DNA of 64,000 nucleotides from Porphyra umbilicalis (GCA_002049455.2 KV918837.1:186001-250000); one strand, 5' to 3'; positions 32,405 to 45,342 are shown, counted from the stretch's first letter. Numbers and translations: made by a program. The notes: a model not told the origin generated them from the letters alone.

Positions 32405-33004
32405 ATGGCTGTTGTCGTCGTCATCGTGGATGGGGGGTCAGCTGTTCGCCTCGCGGGGCATCCGGCCGTCGTCGCCTTTGCTGCCGCCGCTGCCTCGTCG
32501 TGCCTCAGTGCCGCTTCCGCTGCCGTCAAGGCTGCGGATGCCGCTTTGGTGGCGGCACAAGCTGCATCCCGTGACGGCGTGTTTGACGCCGCCTCCATGG
32601 CCGGAAGTGCGGCCATGCACGCCGCCGATGCGGCACTCGAGGCTGCAGACGGCGCAGCGAGCGCTGGTGACGTTGCCAAGTCTTCTTTGCCAGACGGCGA
32701 GGACCAGCGCTGGGCTGCGCCCAACCCGTTTGAAGCGAACGATGCAGCCGTTGCCGCCATTGCCGCCGCGGCCAAGCGCGCGGTCAAATGCGTCAAGGAG
32801 GCCAAGGAGCTAGCGGCGCTGGCCTCGCGCATTGCCTCTGACGCCACCATCGTCCTAGACTCTGCGCGAGGCGCGTTGCAGTGCGAGGCTCGCCGCCGCA
32901 CGCCGGCGCTGGGAGTGGCTCGTGGTCGCGGGTGCGGCTGTGGGATTGTGAAGCCCCATTGTCGGAGCTCGTCGCGCTTGCTTCCTGGCCCGGCCCACGA
33001 CTGA
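32405..33004 (+). CDS. Alanine-rich helical protein of unknown function
   Basis: 199 residues from the ATG at 32405 (tacaATGGct). It has strong G/C third positions. Residues about 20-90 are Ala-rich with regularly spaced Asp, Ser, Val and Met (AADAALVAAQAASRDG, AADAALEAADGAAS), as in long amphipathic or coiled-coil helices. Residues about 110-160 form a second helix block with KRAVKCVKEAKELAALAS. The C-terminus has GRGCGCG and a basic tail. No signal peptide or transmembrane segment is obvious, although the N-terminus (MAVVVVIVDGG) is hydrophobic. The Ala-repeat style recalls structural or stress-type helical proteins, but no family is identified. Confidence 0.5.
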   Translation: MAVVVVIVDGGSAVRLAGHPAVVAFAAAAASSCLSAASAAVKAADAALVAAQAASRDGVFDAASMAGSAAMHAADAALEAADGAASAGDVAKSSLPDGEDQRWAAPNPFEANDAAVAAIAAAAKRAVKCVKEAKELAALASRIASDATIVLDSARGALQCEARRRTPALGVARGRGCGCGIVKPHCRSSSRLLPGPAHD

Positions 33005-33941
33005 GTAGAAGTGCCATAGCATGAGAGAGGTGACTTTTGCGTTCGGTACCGGTCTGCTCTTGGTGTGTCGGGTGTGTCGTTGGGGTTCGTTCGTGTAGCA
33101 TACGGAAGTTCAGCCCAGTTTTCTATATGACTGGTCTTTGTCGCGGACTGCCTCGTCAGGCGACATTGTGTTCCTTTCGTTTTTTCTCGTATGGATGGGT
33201 TCGGTAGGCAGACGTGTTCCCATGTGTGCAAGAGTGGATGCATTTTGCTAATGTACAGCAACCGCGCCTTAGAGGGGTTACTTCTGTCGTGCCTTTGGTC
33301 ATAGTAAGTCATGAAAACGATTTGATAGAAATCGTTTTTAACTTGTAAAGTCCGCTGCTCACAGTCTGACCAATTCGATATCTCCGCGCGGTTGCGCGTC
33401 TTTCTTGCACAACCGATCGATGGACCGACGAGCCCGCCTGGCCGACGGGATGCGGTAACGACAGCATCGTCTCCGTCCCGCTCGTCGCAGGAGCGCCGCG
33501 GTGCTTGCGGCCGGCGACACGTTCGTCCGCCACTGCCCCTGTGTGGGATGGCTGTGGTCCGGCGGACCGCCCCGCCTGCGTTTTTTCTGCGGTCCCTCCT
33601 GCCCTCGTTGCCGCCATTCAGCGGCACCCGCCGTCGTTCTGTGTTGACGGTACGTGTGGATCGCACCGGTTGTCGTGACGGCGACTCCCCTGGTATTTTT
33701 CTTGGTGCGAGTGATCAGCCGTGCTCGCTGTGGTGATTGCATGCCGCAGTGGTCGGTACTATTCGCATATTTCTGTCTCGGACGCTGTGAAGATGCATTT
33801 CTGACCTTCCTTTTCTCCTTCATGGTTTTTTCTCTCCGTGTGCTGTGTAACTGCTCCTGTATCCTGTCTCATACTTCCACAGGGCATGCGTGTGGACTGA
33901 GTTGACCTTCCCCGGCGTTCACGGCTCGGGGTGAGGCCCCC
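33005..33941. other. Spacer with one small hairpin
   Basis: AAAACGATTT (33314-33323) and AAATCGTTTT (33329-33338) form a 10-bp stem. No coding signal was found. It may include the 5' end of the KDZ element, whose terminal repeats I could not find. Confidence 0.4.
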
Positions 33942-36900
33942 ATGTCGGGCTCCTCGCCCAACCTGACGTCCTTCTTCATCTCGGCCGACGAGCAGGTGCC
34001 TGCTGACGAGGGGCTGGTGCTGGATGCATCCTCCGACGAGGCCAGCGGCTGCCTTGCCCTGGCATCCGTCACGTCAAGCATCACCGAGTTCTACGCCGCG
34101 GCTGCGGTCGATGCGGTGCCGAGCTGCTTCGAGAATGGGGTCGTGCATCCCCATCGAGGCGTCGTGCTCGACAACGATGATGGAGACACGCCCCACGATC
34201 TCCAACAGCCTGATGCCAACAAACGGCGGTCTGGCGGCGTCGCCGGGATGGGCGGGAGGCCGGAGGGCACTGGCATCCGCACCCGCGAGAACTTTCCGCG
34301 CGGGGCGCTCCGGGTGCTCGCCGAATCCCTGCGCCTCCGGGGGGTGGCCGCCGTGCTTGACCATCCTCTGCTCGATGAGGTCACCGTGGAGGCCCGCGGC
34401 GCGTTCTCCTCCCTGCTGGACAGTTGGCGCCGAGTGCCAGGGCGGGAAGAGATTTGGGCGGTGCCCTACCTGTTTGGGGTCGCCGCGCGATTTTCCGTCT
34501 GGGGAAAGACGGACTACGGCAAGAGGAGCGCGTGCTGCACGTGGGTGTCTGACGACGGCCATGTGCGGTGTACCTGCGTTGGCAGCGACGTCTTCAACGC
34601 CGACTTGAGCGCCGGCCGGGAGAGCACCTGTGAGCACGATGACGTATTTGTGGGCGCCCTGTCGCAGATGGTCGAGGCCCTGAACCGCCCGTCCGCGGTC
34701 ATCATCAAGTGGCTGCACGCCATCATGTCTGGCGACAGTCGCGTCCGCGGTCGGCTCGCGGGCGACGTGGAGGAAGAGGACGGCGCGGTGTGGCGGGTGC
34801 ACAGGGACATTGTCGTTGTCATGTCTGCGCAGCGGGGCACCGCCGTGCCTGTGCCGGTCTACCTTCCCAAGAGGGGCGTGTCTTGCGGCTTTTGTCCTTT
34901 GGCCAGCCTAGCCGGCTGCTCCCACACGAAGCAGGCAGAGCAGTACCGCACTAGCGGCGGTCCTGCGCTGGCGCAGGTGACGGCGTCGGGCTGTGTGCGG
35001 TCAACCGTGTCCACCAAGCCCCTCTCTCTTTTCAACTGCCCCAAGGCGATTGCGTTTGATCGCAACGTGGGCGACATTGCCCGGCTGGGCAGCACGTTTG
35101 TCCTGGATGCACCCACCGTGTGCTTGATGTGCGCAGCGGACATGCCCGAGCCGTCTTCCGAGACGTTGACGCCAGACGGCACGCTGAAGGGGATTTTGCA
35201 TTCTACCCTTGGGCCGTGCTCCATGCGGGTCACCCGCCGCACGTGCCCCGACTGTGGATTTGTCGGGAGCCGAGACGGCCGGGAGGACGCGCTCATCCTG
35301 CTGTCTTTGACCTCTGGGTGCACGGTTGTGTAGGCCAGAAAGTGCGCCGAGTCGGTGCGATGTGGGGCGCTCATCTCGGACGTGATCTCCCACTCTCTCA
35401 GTGATTGGGCGGGTTTGCGTCGGGCGAAGCTGCTGCCAGCAACCGCCAAGTCGCGCGGTGCGGACACCCTCCGCGCCCTCATCCTGACGCTGATGCGGCT
35501 GTGCGTCATCAAGCCGGACGAAGGGCTGTACGAGTGCACGGTCTGTTGCTTGCCGGACGGGCGCTACCAGGTGATCACCGCCGACGGCATCTGCCTGGGC
35601 TTTGACGCCGACTCCCTGCCCTTTAGCTTCGAGCACCTGTGCGAGGCGGCGCCGCTGGTCAACATGCGCACGCGGGAGGGCTGCATGGTGATTGGGGAGC
35701 AAGCTCGGCGCATGATGCGGCACGTCTTGGTACCCGATGACCCCGCTGCCGTGACCGACCGCACACTGCCGTCGGCCGAGAAGGCCCTTGGGTGCCTCTT
35801 CCCGATGCTACTCGACGACGAGGACGCGGAGAAGACGGGCTCGGCATCCGGATCGAGCATCCGCAGGCTTTTGAGCATGGTCTGGAAGGTTGAGGCGGCG
35901 GTTCTGCCCCTCGCCGAGTCCCTCCTGGCTGCGTACCAGTCGACGCAGGTCAAGCGCGTCAAGGAGCGTCAGCGGCGTGCGGATTGCGCGCGGCGTCTCC
36001 AGGCTTCCATCACCGTGTGGCGGGCGGCCAACCCGGAAGCTGTGGCGCTCATGGTAGGCGCTGTTTGGAACTCCCAGGCAGACTCGACAGCCGATGGGGC
36101 CGCGGGCGTCGCCGGCAATATCTCAAGTGCTGGCTCAGCGACGGGGAAAGCCCCGGGCGCTGACACAGCGGGTCAGTCGGCGGCGGCAAGAAAGGGGCGG
36201 CGGTCGGCGACGGCCAAGAGTAGGCCCAAGTCGAAGGTCAAGCCGGGCGAGGAGCCAGCATTGCACATCCCCAAGCCATTGCTGCAACCGTACCTGCTGT
36301 TGCTCGACGAGAACGACGTGGACCACATATGCCGCATGGCCCTCGCCTTTGCGCTCGACCCGGTGATTGCCGGCATCAAGCAGCGGCACTTTGACGGCCT
36401 GACCGACATTGTGAGCGCTTTGCGGTCGTCGAAGCCACGGTCGTCGATTGAGCAGATGGTTACCGACGCCACGAGCCGGCCCGTGCAGCGCCCCGACCGT
36501 TCCAAGGCGGCTCAATGCCTGGTTGAGTTGCGTCACATCATGGTCGCCCTCCAAGCGGCGGTGCTGGTGTTTGAGTCCGCGCCGGGGTTTGCCGACGCGA
36601 TCGCTTCGGTGTTTGAGGAGGCGGTGGTTTGCGCCAGAGCCTTCTACTCTGACTTTGCAGACGACGTGAAGGCCAACCACCAGTACCTTGCGAGGTACCT
36701 CGACAGCGACTTTCCCGAGGAAAAGCTGTTGTCGGAGTTCCGTGCTCGCTACCCCAACGCACCGTCGGAGCCGGGCGCGACGGGCGTCTTTATGCCGGGT
36801 CGCGACCAGTGCCGCGCCGAGGCGTACGCCAAGGGCGACACCACGTCCTGTGGCACCTGTGAGAAGGGCTTTGCCTCCTCCGACAAGTATTCCGACGGGG

Positions 36901-37751
36901 CGTTGACGATTTGCTGTGCATGCTCCCACCCGAAGATCCTTGGATTTGTCGTGCTGGACCGCAAGGAGAGCCCGCAGGTGCTGATCAACGCGTTGCTGTC
37001 GCGCTTCCCCCGGCTGCCGCGCTACCTGGTGTACGACTTTGCGTGCGGCGTCGTACGGTGCGCCATGGTCAAGCTGCCCTGGATGCTACGCGACCTTTGT
37101 GTCGTCTCTGATCGGTTTCACGTGTGCAACCATACGTGCTCACACTTCTTCAATGCCAACTCGTACGGGGAGCTGGACTTCAAGAACACGTTGACACACG
37201 AGCAGCGCAACGCCTCCATCCGCAAGATGGAGAAGATCCTCCGCGGAGCGGGGCGTTATGGCTACCTGGCGCTGTTGTGCTACCACACAAGCGTGCTCAA
37301 CTCTTTCGCGGACTCCAAGACCGTCTACCAGCAAGACTCATTAGCGGCGGCCGCGGCGGTCGATGCCCGAGCCGCCGACGGCCAAGCCCCAGCCGATTTC
37401 GACGTGGAAGCGGCGGCGCGCAACTCCGCCAAGCCGGCGGTGACTTTGCCTGCGCAGTTTGACGTACGTGCCGACTACTTCACCCGGCATCCCTGTCGCT
37501 GCTGCGGCTACACGGTTCCCAAGGAGGCGGGGAGGGGTTGAGGATGCTGCGCGCCCACCGCCACGGCCAATGGCTCGGCCATCCTGGCTGGTGCTGTCGC
37601 CGCTTGCCTCGCCTTGCGCGCCGGCGGCGTGGTGGGGCCTGCCATTCCCTCCTACGCCGCTGCCTTCACAGCTACCAGCCAGGAGCCGTACACGGCTGTC
37701 GATTCGACCTGCCCGTCCCCGCCGGCCGCCATTGTCCCGGCTACGGCTCCG
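33942..37751 (+). pseudogene. KDZ-superfamily transposase with SWIM-type finger, two in-frame stops
   Basis: A single frame of 1270 codons is interrupted only by TAG at 35331 and TGA at 37539. Coding bias is strong throughout, including after each stop. The N-terminal part has a SWIM-like zinc motif (VRCTCVG ... STCEHDD, about residues 206-226) and a second Cys/His cluster (CGFCPLASLAGCSH). The central part has C-x2-C pairs and ITADGICLGF, probably the first catalytic Asp. The catalytic core follows with YDFACGVVRCAMV (about 37031), DRFHVCNHTCSHFFNANSYG and HEQRN, as in the Kyakuja-Dileera-Zisupton family. A C-terminal CRCCGYT cluster follows. The frame ends at a good donor (ccgGTGAGT), so a further exon is possible. 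Transposition function is from family knowledge. Either this copy died recently or the stops are removed by splicing or read through. Confidence 0.75.
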
Positions 37752-39644
37752 GTGAGTGGGCATGCTCTGCTCCTTGGGCGTGTAGTCAGGCGCCGTCCCA
37801 TCCACCGCATTGTCCGTCATCTGGTCGGTGCACCGGGTATACTGGATCGCCTCGGGCGCGGTAGCGGTGTGCTTTCACCATGCGTTTTCTTTGTTGTGTT
37901 TGGATTATGTCGATCAACCAGGGAAGGGGGGAAGGGCGGCGACGCCCCCCTTGAGCAGCTCGACTGGGCTTGTGTGTTGAGTGCGCGTGTGTGGTCGCGT
38001 CATTCTTTATTCAGCGCATCGTTCATGTGGTTAATCGTGCCCGCTTCGATACCACGCCTATCCATACGAGCTTTCTACCAGAGAAACTGTGAAAAGAGGG
38101 GCGTCATGAAACAACTCTTAGACGACTCTGGTATCACGCAAATGTCGATGCTGAGACGATACCCCATGCCATATGGCCCCCCGGTTCCACTCCCAGGACC
38201 TGCCCCGCGCCATGCCGCGCTAACAGAAAAACACCACCGACCCGCCTGCCCTGCCGGGGGGGGTGGCGGTGGCATCACGGCACCGGAACAGCGAACCCGC
38301 TGCGCAGAGCCCCCGCTCCGCCGTATGAGAAGCCCGCGCCCCGTGCTCAGCCCTCGTCGCACTCCCTGGACCATACCCGTCCCAGGCAGAAGAGAAGAGA
38401 CCTGAAGCCAAAAAAGAAACGAGCCGCCTGCCAGTGGGGGCGGTTGTGTAGAAGCAGAAGGCCCATCAGCAAAGTATCCATCTCCACAGTACTCGGCAAC
38501 GAGGGCCGCAATGGGTTGGAAAGTCGCACGAAATGGCGGCACTGGTGCCAGCTGTAGTTGGCTGTGAGTCCTTTCTTCAGACGGCCAGTCCACCAGACAC
38601 GGCAGCGCGGCGGGGCCCCATGTCTGAGGCTTGTCTGGAACTCGGACGCGTACGTGGGCCTCGTCTGGTGTCAGAACCGATTTGATTCAGCCGGATAGCC
38701 CAAGCCTTGAGCCTTGACTCTAAGTTGCTATTCTGCATCTACATGGCCAGGTCCTCATGCTATGGGGCGATTTAAAAAAAAAAAAAATTGGCAGGCTTCA
38801 GTTTGATTTTCGCTAGATTTTAGTGTACTTGTGGAATTGACACGTGTTCAAGAATTCATTACCATTTTCCTGTAGAGATCTCAGAAGGTCAGACTTGTTC
38901 GTTTGCTTCGAAGCGAGCGGACCGGCGGTGTCCGTCGCGCGCCGTACGGACGCGACCACTCGGCGGTAGTCGTGGAACGCCTTGTGCGCTGCGGCGGCGA
39001 TGCGTGGGAAAGCGCCGCCTTGGAGTACTGAGTGGAGCTGTGCAGGGGGCCCCGTGGGGCACCGCCTACGGTGAAAGAGGGGGAGTATTAGAGATGGGTT
39101 GATCGCCAGATGTGGACTAGTCACCGGGGGCAGAGGAGCAAAAAATGTAATGGGGACGGTGGAGTCACGGTCAGGGAGATGGCCGCCGCGGCCGCCGCCG
39201 CACGCGCGAGTCGGCGTCGGGTGACACACAGACAGGGTGCGCAAGACGGAGCGTGGCGGCCGGCCACGGCCGCGTCGCGCCGCCATGAGGCTGCACTGAC
39301 CGTGCCTCCGCGCCGTGCGGGATTGTGGCCACTGGTGGCGGGCGCACGCTCGGCACGGACGCGCGCACCACAGCGGGTCGTGGCCGTCGTTGCGATCACT
39401 GCGAGTCCGGGGGGACGGGGGCGACGCGGCCGCTGTCGGCCACACCCGCCGCTGTGGATCACGACTGCGACGGGCGCGAGGCACCTGCCCGCCGGCGACG
39501 CCGCCGCCAATACCAGGGCGGCGCGCGGCGCCGCGGCGGGCGGTCACTTGGGGGGGAGGGCGGGGGGGGGGGGGGGGCGCCCGCCCGTGTGTATTCGTGG
39601 CGACAGCGGCGCTTCTGCCCGTGGCGGCGGCGCGTCGGATGGCA
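37752..39644. other. Spacer between KDZ gene and CACTA element
   Basis: Possibly the 3' end of the KDZ element. It holds a 14-base A run near 38774, and from 39120 it becomes GC-rich low-complexity DNA with a long G run near 39560. No gene is supported. Confidence 0.4.
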
Positions 39645-40465
39645 CGGCCCTACAGGAAAATTACCCGGTATATGCAGTGTTTTTTTGCTCGGAATGCAGG
39701 GTTGACCCGGCATTTCTGTACAGATTAGCCTCCTCGGAGCGATTTACCCGGCATATTGGCCAGCCGTGATGACGCTCTCGCGAAAATTCCGGGTCGCACC
39801 AGGGTCATCCGCACGAGGAAGGCGAGTGCAGATCACCATTGACACCCCCGACCAGTGCTACTATCAGGCCCGCCCGGGAAGCCGGGTCTGCTGGCGCATC
39901 GACGCGCTGATTCGGGAATCTCAGGGCGCACCGTCCTGCACGGCCACACCCTCTGGCGGAAAGACGGCGGCTCGCGAGACACCCTTCCACGAACGCGCTC
40001 AGGTGTGGAAGGCGGCGCAGAGACCCCCACCACTGGAGCGGGCATTGAGGGAGGTGTGCATCAGTGGTCGCAGAAGACAAAACTGGGGGGAGCGAGGGAG
40101 GCGCCTGTCACACTCTATTGCGCGCGTGGAGGGTTGTGAAAGCACCAAGTGTGAGAGCTAAAGCGCCAATATGGGGCTCCTGACAGTGCTCCAACATTCC
40201 GCTGCGAAGCCACCGGACACATCGCGATGTCGACCGAAGCTTCCAGTTCCTTGCCCTGACACACCAACAATCGTGCGATTTGATTGGTTGTTTCAGAACT
40301 CCAGTTCTGCTTAAAAGGGTCTCCCCCAGGACTTCTCAGTGCCTCCCATCCATCGACACAGACACCCCCCCCACCCAAGCGTCACGGAAACTCCTTCGTC
40401 GTCGCATCGACGCTACCAGACCGCAGCGTCCCCCACTCCCCTCCTACACCCCACCAGAGGACATC

Positions 40466-43406
40466 ATGGAGCCCTCGGGCGGTGGTGACCGATACCCCTG
40501 CTCGTGTTTCTCGTGTACGGACGGCGGTCGCAGGGGACCAAGCACGGTGTCTCGGTCGACGTGGTTCAAGCATAACGCAGCTGAGAAGCGACGCCGCCTG
40601 TCCCAAGGCCGCTCGGGTGGCGGGACAGCCGGATGCGAACCCAACGCCATGCCAGAGTCCATATCGGCCGGTGGCCCGTCAGACATGGGCGCACCAGCGG
40701 CGTCTGTGTCCAACGCCGGGGTAGAGGCCGCAGCAGCGCGAGATCCAGGAGGCAGCGGCCGACGATGTGACGCCGATGCAACGCCGGAACAAAGCGAGAC
40801 AAGTAGTAGCGATTCAAGCTCAGAAGAAGACCCGGAGGACGTTCCACTACCCGAATTCTTGCAAGAGTCGACACCGGAAGCTCATATTGAACCATCACCT
40901 TCCCCAATTTACCAGCCGGAGGTCTCCACGAACGAAGTGAGGCTCCCTGTCGCTGAATTTCGAGATCGCAGAGCCGACTTAGCTCTGTATGCGTACACGG
41001 TTCAACATAACTTGACGCAAGCAGCGGTGGCTGATCTTCTTAAGTTGAGCACTTCCGGCGCCAAGTACCGAACGCCCTACCTCATGGAGCGTTTTATCGA
41101 CGAAAGCGTAAACTTGGAGACGCGCTCCGTCGACTGCTGTATTAACGGGTGTTTCGCATTCACCCACAAGCGCACACGACAAACCGCGTGCGACGCCTGC
41201 GGCTCACCGCGCTACAAGAAAAACGGGGCGCCGGCCAAACAAGTCACATACTGGTCTATCGTGTCCTGGTTGGCCTACCTTCTCGGACACCCTGTAATCG
41301 GGAAATCAATGCTGGCGAACATGGCGGCGGCCCTAAGAGCTGCAGACGAAGGGGCAGACGGGGTCCACGACTACTACCATAGTGACAACTTCCGCTACCT
41401 CCGTGCCCGAGGTGTGCTCAGAGGCATATTCGTGCCGATGAACTTGGGAACCGACGGCTTCCAATTTTGGCGTCAGAACGGGTTCGAAGGCTGGCCAATC
41501 ACCATCACCTCTCTTAGTTTGAGCCCCGACGAACGCGCGAGGAACAAGTACCAACTTCTGGTGGCGGTGACACCCGGACCAAAACAGCCGGTCGACCTCG
41601 AATCCTTCCTTCACCCGATTATGGACGAGTTAAACGAGCTTGCTAAGGGCATTCCTGGTCTAAGAGTTGCCGGCTTGACGTCTCCCCAAGTTTTAAGGGC
41701 TGGAATCCTTAACTTCACGACGGACCAACCAGGTGGCGACAAACTGTACAATGCTAACGGTGTGAACAGTTACGTCTACAATCGGCTTCGTAAGTTCCCT
41801 GGTGTCTATTTTGCGTCGGGCAACCACATTTACTACCCCCCCAACGACCCCACTCCGGGCAGGGGGAACAAGACACTCTTCTCGGTGCACAACTCCACCG
41901 CGCCGCGCCGGACAGCAGCCAGTATCGCGGCAGACGCAGCAGCTGTCGAGAACGCACGCGCGGAGGGAAAGTCTATCGCGTACCAGCATCGAGCAGAAAA
42001 CCGGCATCAAGGGCTACTCTCTCTTTTTTGCGCCGAGTCCTGCGATGCGATTGGCGTACCCCCACCTCAAGGATATGTGGGAGATGGGGCCTACTGCGGC
42101 GCCGTACGACATGATGCACCTCATCCTGCTAAACGTCGTACCGCATATGTGGAGGCTGTTCGCCGGCTTGAAGCTGGTCAATAAGAACAATGACGAAGCG
42201 TACATCATACCTAAGTCTACTGTGGCACTCATGGGGCGGGAGCTCCGTGCTGCTCGGCCGACGGTGCCGCTCGCTCAAGCGAGGTCTCTTCGCAACATCG
42301 ACGTGCACCATAAGTCGTTTAAGGCAATTGACTGGATGCACTTCGTTCTATGCACGGGTGAGGTCCTCCTCGCCGGACGCATTCCTGGCGAGTTCTACGA
42401 TATCTTCATGGCGCTGTGCCGAGCTTGCCGCTTACTTTTTCGGCCAAGGGGCGTCTCTGAAACTGAGATTATGGCGATCGACAAGGATATCAAGTACTTT
42501 GTGACAAACTACTACGCTAAGATCTACCGCGGATCAATCGAAAGACTTCCGCTCTGCCTGTCCACCATTGCCACGCTGCTGGACGTCATTCCCCTTCTAC
42601 GAGCCTGTGGGCCGGCTTGGGTCTTCTGGCAATTTCCCATGGAGCGGAAGATTGGGGCCCTCGGCAAACTAATCCGATCCCACTCGAAGCCCCACGCAAG
42701 TCTCGAGGAGAACTTAAGGCGGCAGTGCAAGGCCGAACTTGTCACTAATTTCGGCGAAACTTATCTTTCCACGGACTGGACAAGCACAACAGGCAAGCGG
42801 TTAGCGGCTCACGGGCTTCCTCGAGGGAACTTCGTCGTGGTCCAGACTATTGGACCGGACTGTGCCTTACTTCCTCCGACCTTTGCGGACGCCAACCTTT
42901 GTGGTGACGAGCTCACGCGCATGCGGGCAGTACTTGATCAAGAACAAGCAATCCAAGTGCCCCTAATCATCAGGGCGAAAAAGTACTTCCGGGCTAAGCT
43001 TGCTTCTGGCAAAATCGCTGGGTCGCAACAGGTCGGTTCGGACTGTGACAAGCACCGCCGACGAAACTACCTGGTGCGAATTAACTCAACCAAACAGTTC
43101 GAGTTGCCTGACGGGTCCATTGGACTGCGCCCGGTGTCGACGTTCGGAGCTGTGCTTCACTACGCTCTCGTTTTCATCGACGGCCAACCAATGGCATTCG
43201 CCTATGTCGAGCGGGCAATGTCCACTAAGGACCGGCGGGGGCGGTTTGGATATGCCGCGTCAAAGTATGGGGTTGAGTGCCTTCTTGGATTGGGAGGATT
43301 GCGCTATTACGTGCCCATTGGGGCCGTGGGCGAGGTCGTCGGGACGATGGAGAGAGAGGGGGTGCACTTTGTTTTGTTCACTCGTGAGCCGTTTTCCGAG
43401 TCTTAG
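40466..43406 (+). pseudogene. Tnp2-type (Transposase_21) CACTA transposase with one +1 frameshift
   Basis: The ATG at 40466 begins a Cys-bearing N-terminus (CSCFSCTD), then a Ser/acidic linker and a zinc-like cluster (CCINGCFAF ... CDACGS, about 41136-41205). The catalytic core has LGTDGFQFW (first Asp), the typical PGPKQPVDLESF and HPIMDELNEL, then YDMMHLILLNVVPHMWRL (second Asp) and MERKIGALGKLIRSHSKPHAS (Glu). The family block TGIKGYSLFF lies in the +1 frame relative to the upstream part. The switch falls between about 41975 and 42003 near GCAGAAAACC, with no plausible intron. The second part runs to the TAG at 43406. The total, about 980 codons, is normal for the family. A TTAAAAG about 155 bp upstream may serve as promoter. 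A point lesion or an assembly error would explain the break. Confidence 0.85.
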
Positions 43407-44068
43407 TGGCGCTGTGGAAGAGTATCTAGTTTCTTTATTTTTTTGTGAGGCATCGCTTCCGATTTATGATAATCCATATTCAACCTAGATCTTGGACCAC
43501 TGCATAATTGCTGATGCAAGCCTATCGATCGAAGTCCGGCATGCAATCAGCAAGTCTTCTTGGGACAGGATGCACGGCGCCACGCGCGGCGCTTGAGGTG
43601 CTCGATCTCTGCACAATCTGGCGCGGGGTTGCGTCTCCACCGCAGAACCTCGAAAGGGTGGCGGAGAGTGCCCTGCGAACGAGAGCCAAAGAGCCTCACC
43701 TCGAGGCCGATGCACCTCAAGGCGCTCGAGGAGGGGTCGCCCAGAGAGCCTCCTGAGGGAGATGAGGAAAGCACCTCCAGCGTTGACGCTGTGCGGGGCC
43801 TGGTGCGCCTGCGGCATAGTGTAGGGGGTGCACACGTGGTCGTTGCACCGCCCGCCGAGCACGGACCACCACCGCCGTCTTGCAACCGTCGGCGTGCTTC
43901 GTGCTTCTCGCGCTTCCCACGGTCGCGCCAGGGTATCACCTCTCGACCTCCTCGACCGTGTACCGTACCACCGCTCGGACCCTGTATCCCCTCCTTTCCG
44001 CCGTTCTTTGGTAGCACCACCCACCTACTTCATTGCGCCTTATTGTGCCGTCACTCTGGTCCTGTGAT

Positions 44069-45342
44069 ATGGCACGGGTCAAGCGTACGCGTGCAGATGC
44101 TTTCGGAGGTATGTACGGGTGCCTCTCATGTTGATCTGTAGCAGTTCTTGGTCACATCTGTCAGCTGGCCTGGTCCTTACTTCCAGCACCTGCGGTACAT
44201 CAGCATCCCTTTCATGCCGCCCTGCGCGTGTTGTCTTTTTTCTTATGTTGTCCTTCGTACATATGACATGTACAATTCAAGACCATGGTGACTGACACAT
44301 TGGTTGGTCCCTACCGCTTTCCTCCCTATACCTTTATGGATGTGGTTGCGCTGTGCTTCTCGACTTCTCATTTCGATTGCACATTTTTCCCGAAGGCAAT
44401 TTGGCAGCCGCTGTGGCGGCGGCTGCGGCCCTGCCGGCTGCGCCCCCTGCTGCCGAGGCACCATCCCCCGCTGCCGATGCACCTTCGGCAGCCGCACAGG
44501 CCGGTTCGGCGAACCGTCGCCGGTCGCCAAGGTCCGGACGCGGCGGTCGTGCGACGTCTGTCGCACCATCCGCGCGCCGGCCTGGCCATGCCGACGCGCC
44601 GCGAGCCCTGCCTCCCCCTCCTCGAAGGCCACTGCCCCCGCGGCAGCGCCGCCCCCTGTCCCCCCCTCCACCATCGCCGGTGTCGCGTGGGCGTGAGCCC
44701 CCTGCGTGGCGGGGCCCGGGACAGAACGGTTCCCGTCGGGCAAGCGTTGGAGTTGGGGTGGCGTATCCGGCCACCTCGGGGGCTACTTCTACTCCAACCG
44801 GTAGGCACACGCCATTGGCGGCGCCGCGGGTGGGCCGCACCAACGGGCGGATGGGCTTTGTGCTCGACGAGGACGCGCACGCCGTACGGCGAACTGTGCC
44901 GGTACCCGAGGGATCACCCTCCGTGAATCGCATGCAAGTTTTTGATGTGCCCGCTCTGGGCATACCTGGTGCTGAGAAGAAGCACATCAACCGCTTGACA
45001 AAGCGGGCGGCCGAGTTCTTCTTGAACGACCGCCCCTTTTGCCAGCAGGCGCTGCACGTTATTGCCGGCGCCATCATCTACCTGGAGCAGCATGAGCCCC
45101 GCTTGGCTGTCTGTGTGCGGTCCTGGGGCAGCTGCGCTTTGCTGTCTAAGCGGGCCAACTATGCGTATGAGCACTATCGGCGCACCGAGGCCCGGCGCCT
45201 GGCCGCGGGCGACCCACCTGCACTGCACCTACCGCCGTGTCCTCCCCCACGGGCTCCTGCTCCGGCTCTACCGGTGGTAGGCCAGGGGGGATCGACCGCG
45301 CCTGAGGCTGCCCAGCTCAACTTCTTTGCATCTTTTTCGTAG
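44069..45342 (+). CDS. Second gene of the CACTA element (TnpA-like role proposed), one intron
   Basis: I propose exon 1 at 44069-44108 (MARVKRTRADAFG), a donor GTATGT at 44109, an acceptor ...TTTGGCAG at 44407 and exon 2 at 44408-45342; an alternative in-frame acceptor is CCCGAAG at 44395. The product is about 324 residues: a basic start that could act as a nuclear signal, a long Ala/Pro/Ser/Arg-rich disordered region, then a compact helical domain from about residue 190 (EKKHINRLTKRAAEFFLND, ALHVIAGAIIYLEQHEPRLAV, a Trp/Cys segment and YAYEHYRRTEARR) and a Pro-rich tail. In CACTA elements the second protein binds subterminal repeats. This protein has no recognised homology, so a TnpA role is inferred only from position. 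Confidence 0.55.

Noticed and set aside
35331..35345. A tiny intron removing the TAG of the KDZ gene
   Set aside because: Any GT-AG pair around the stop would be under 20 bp or would delete coding sequence with good bias.
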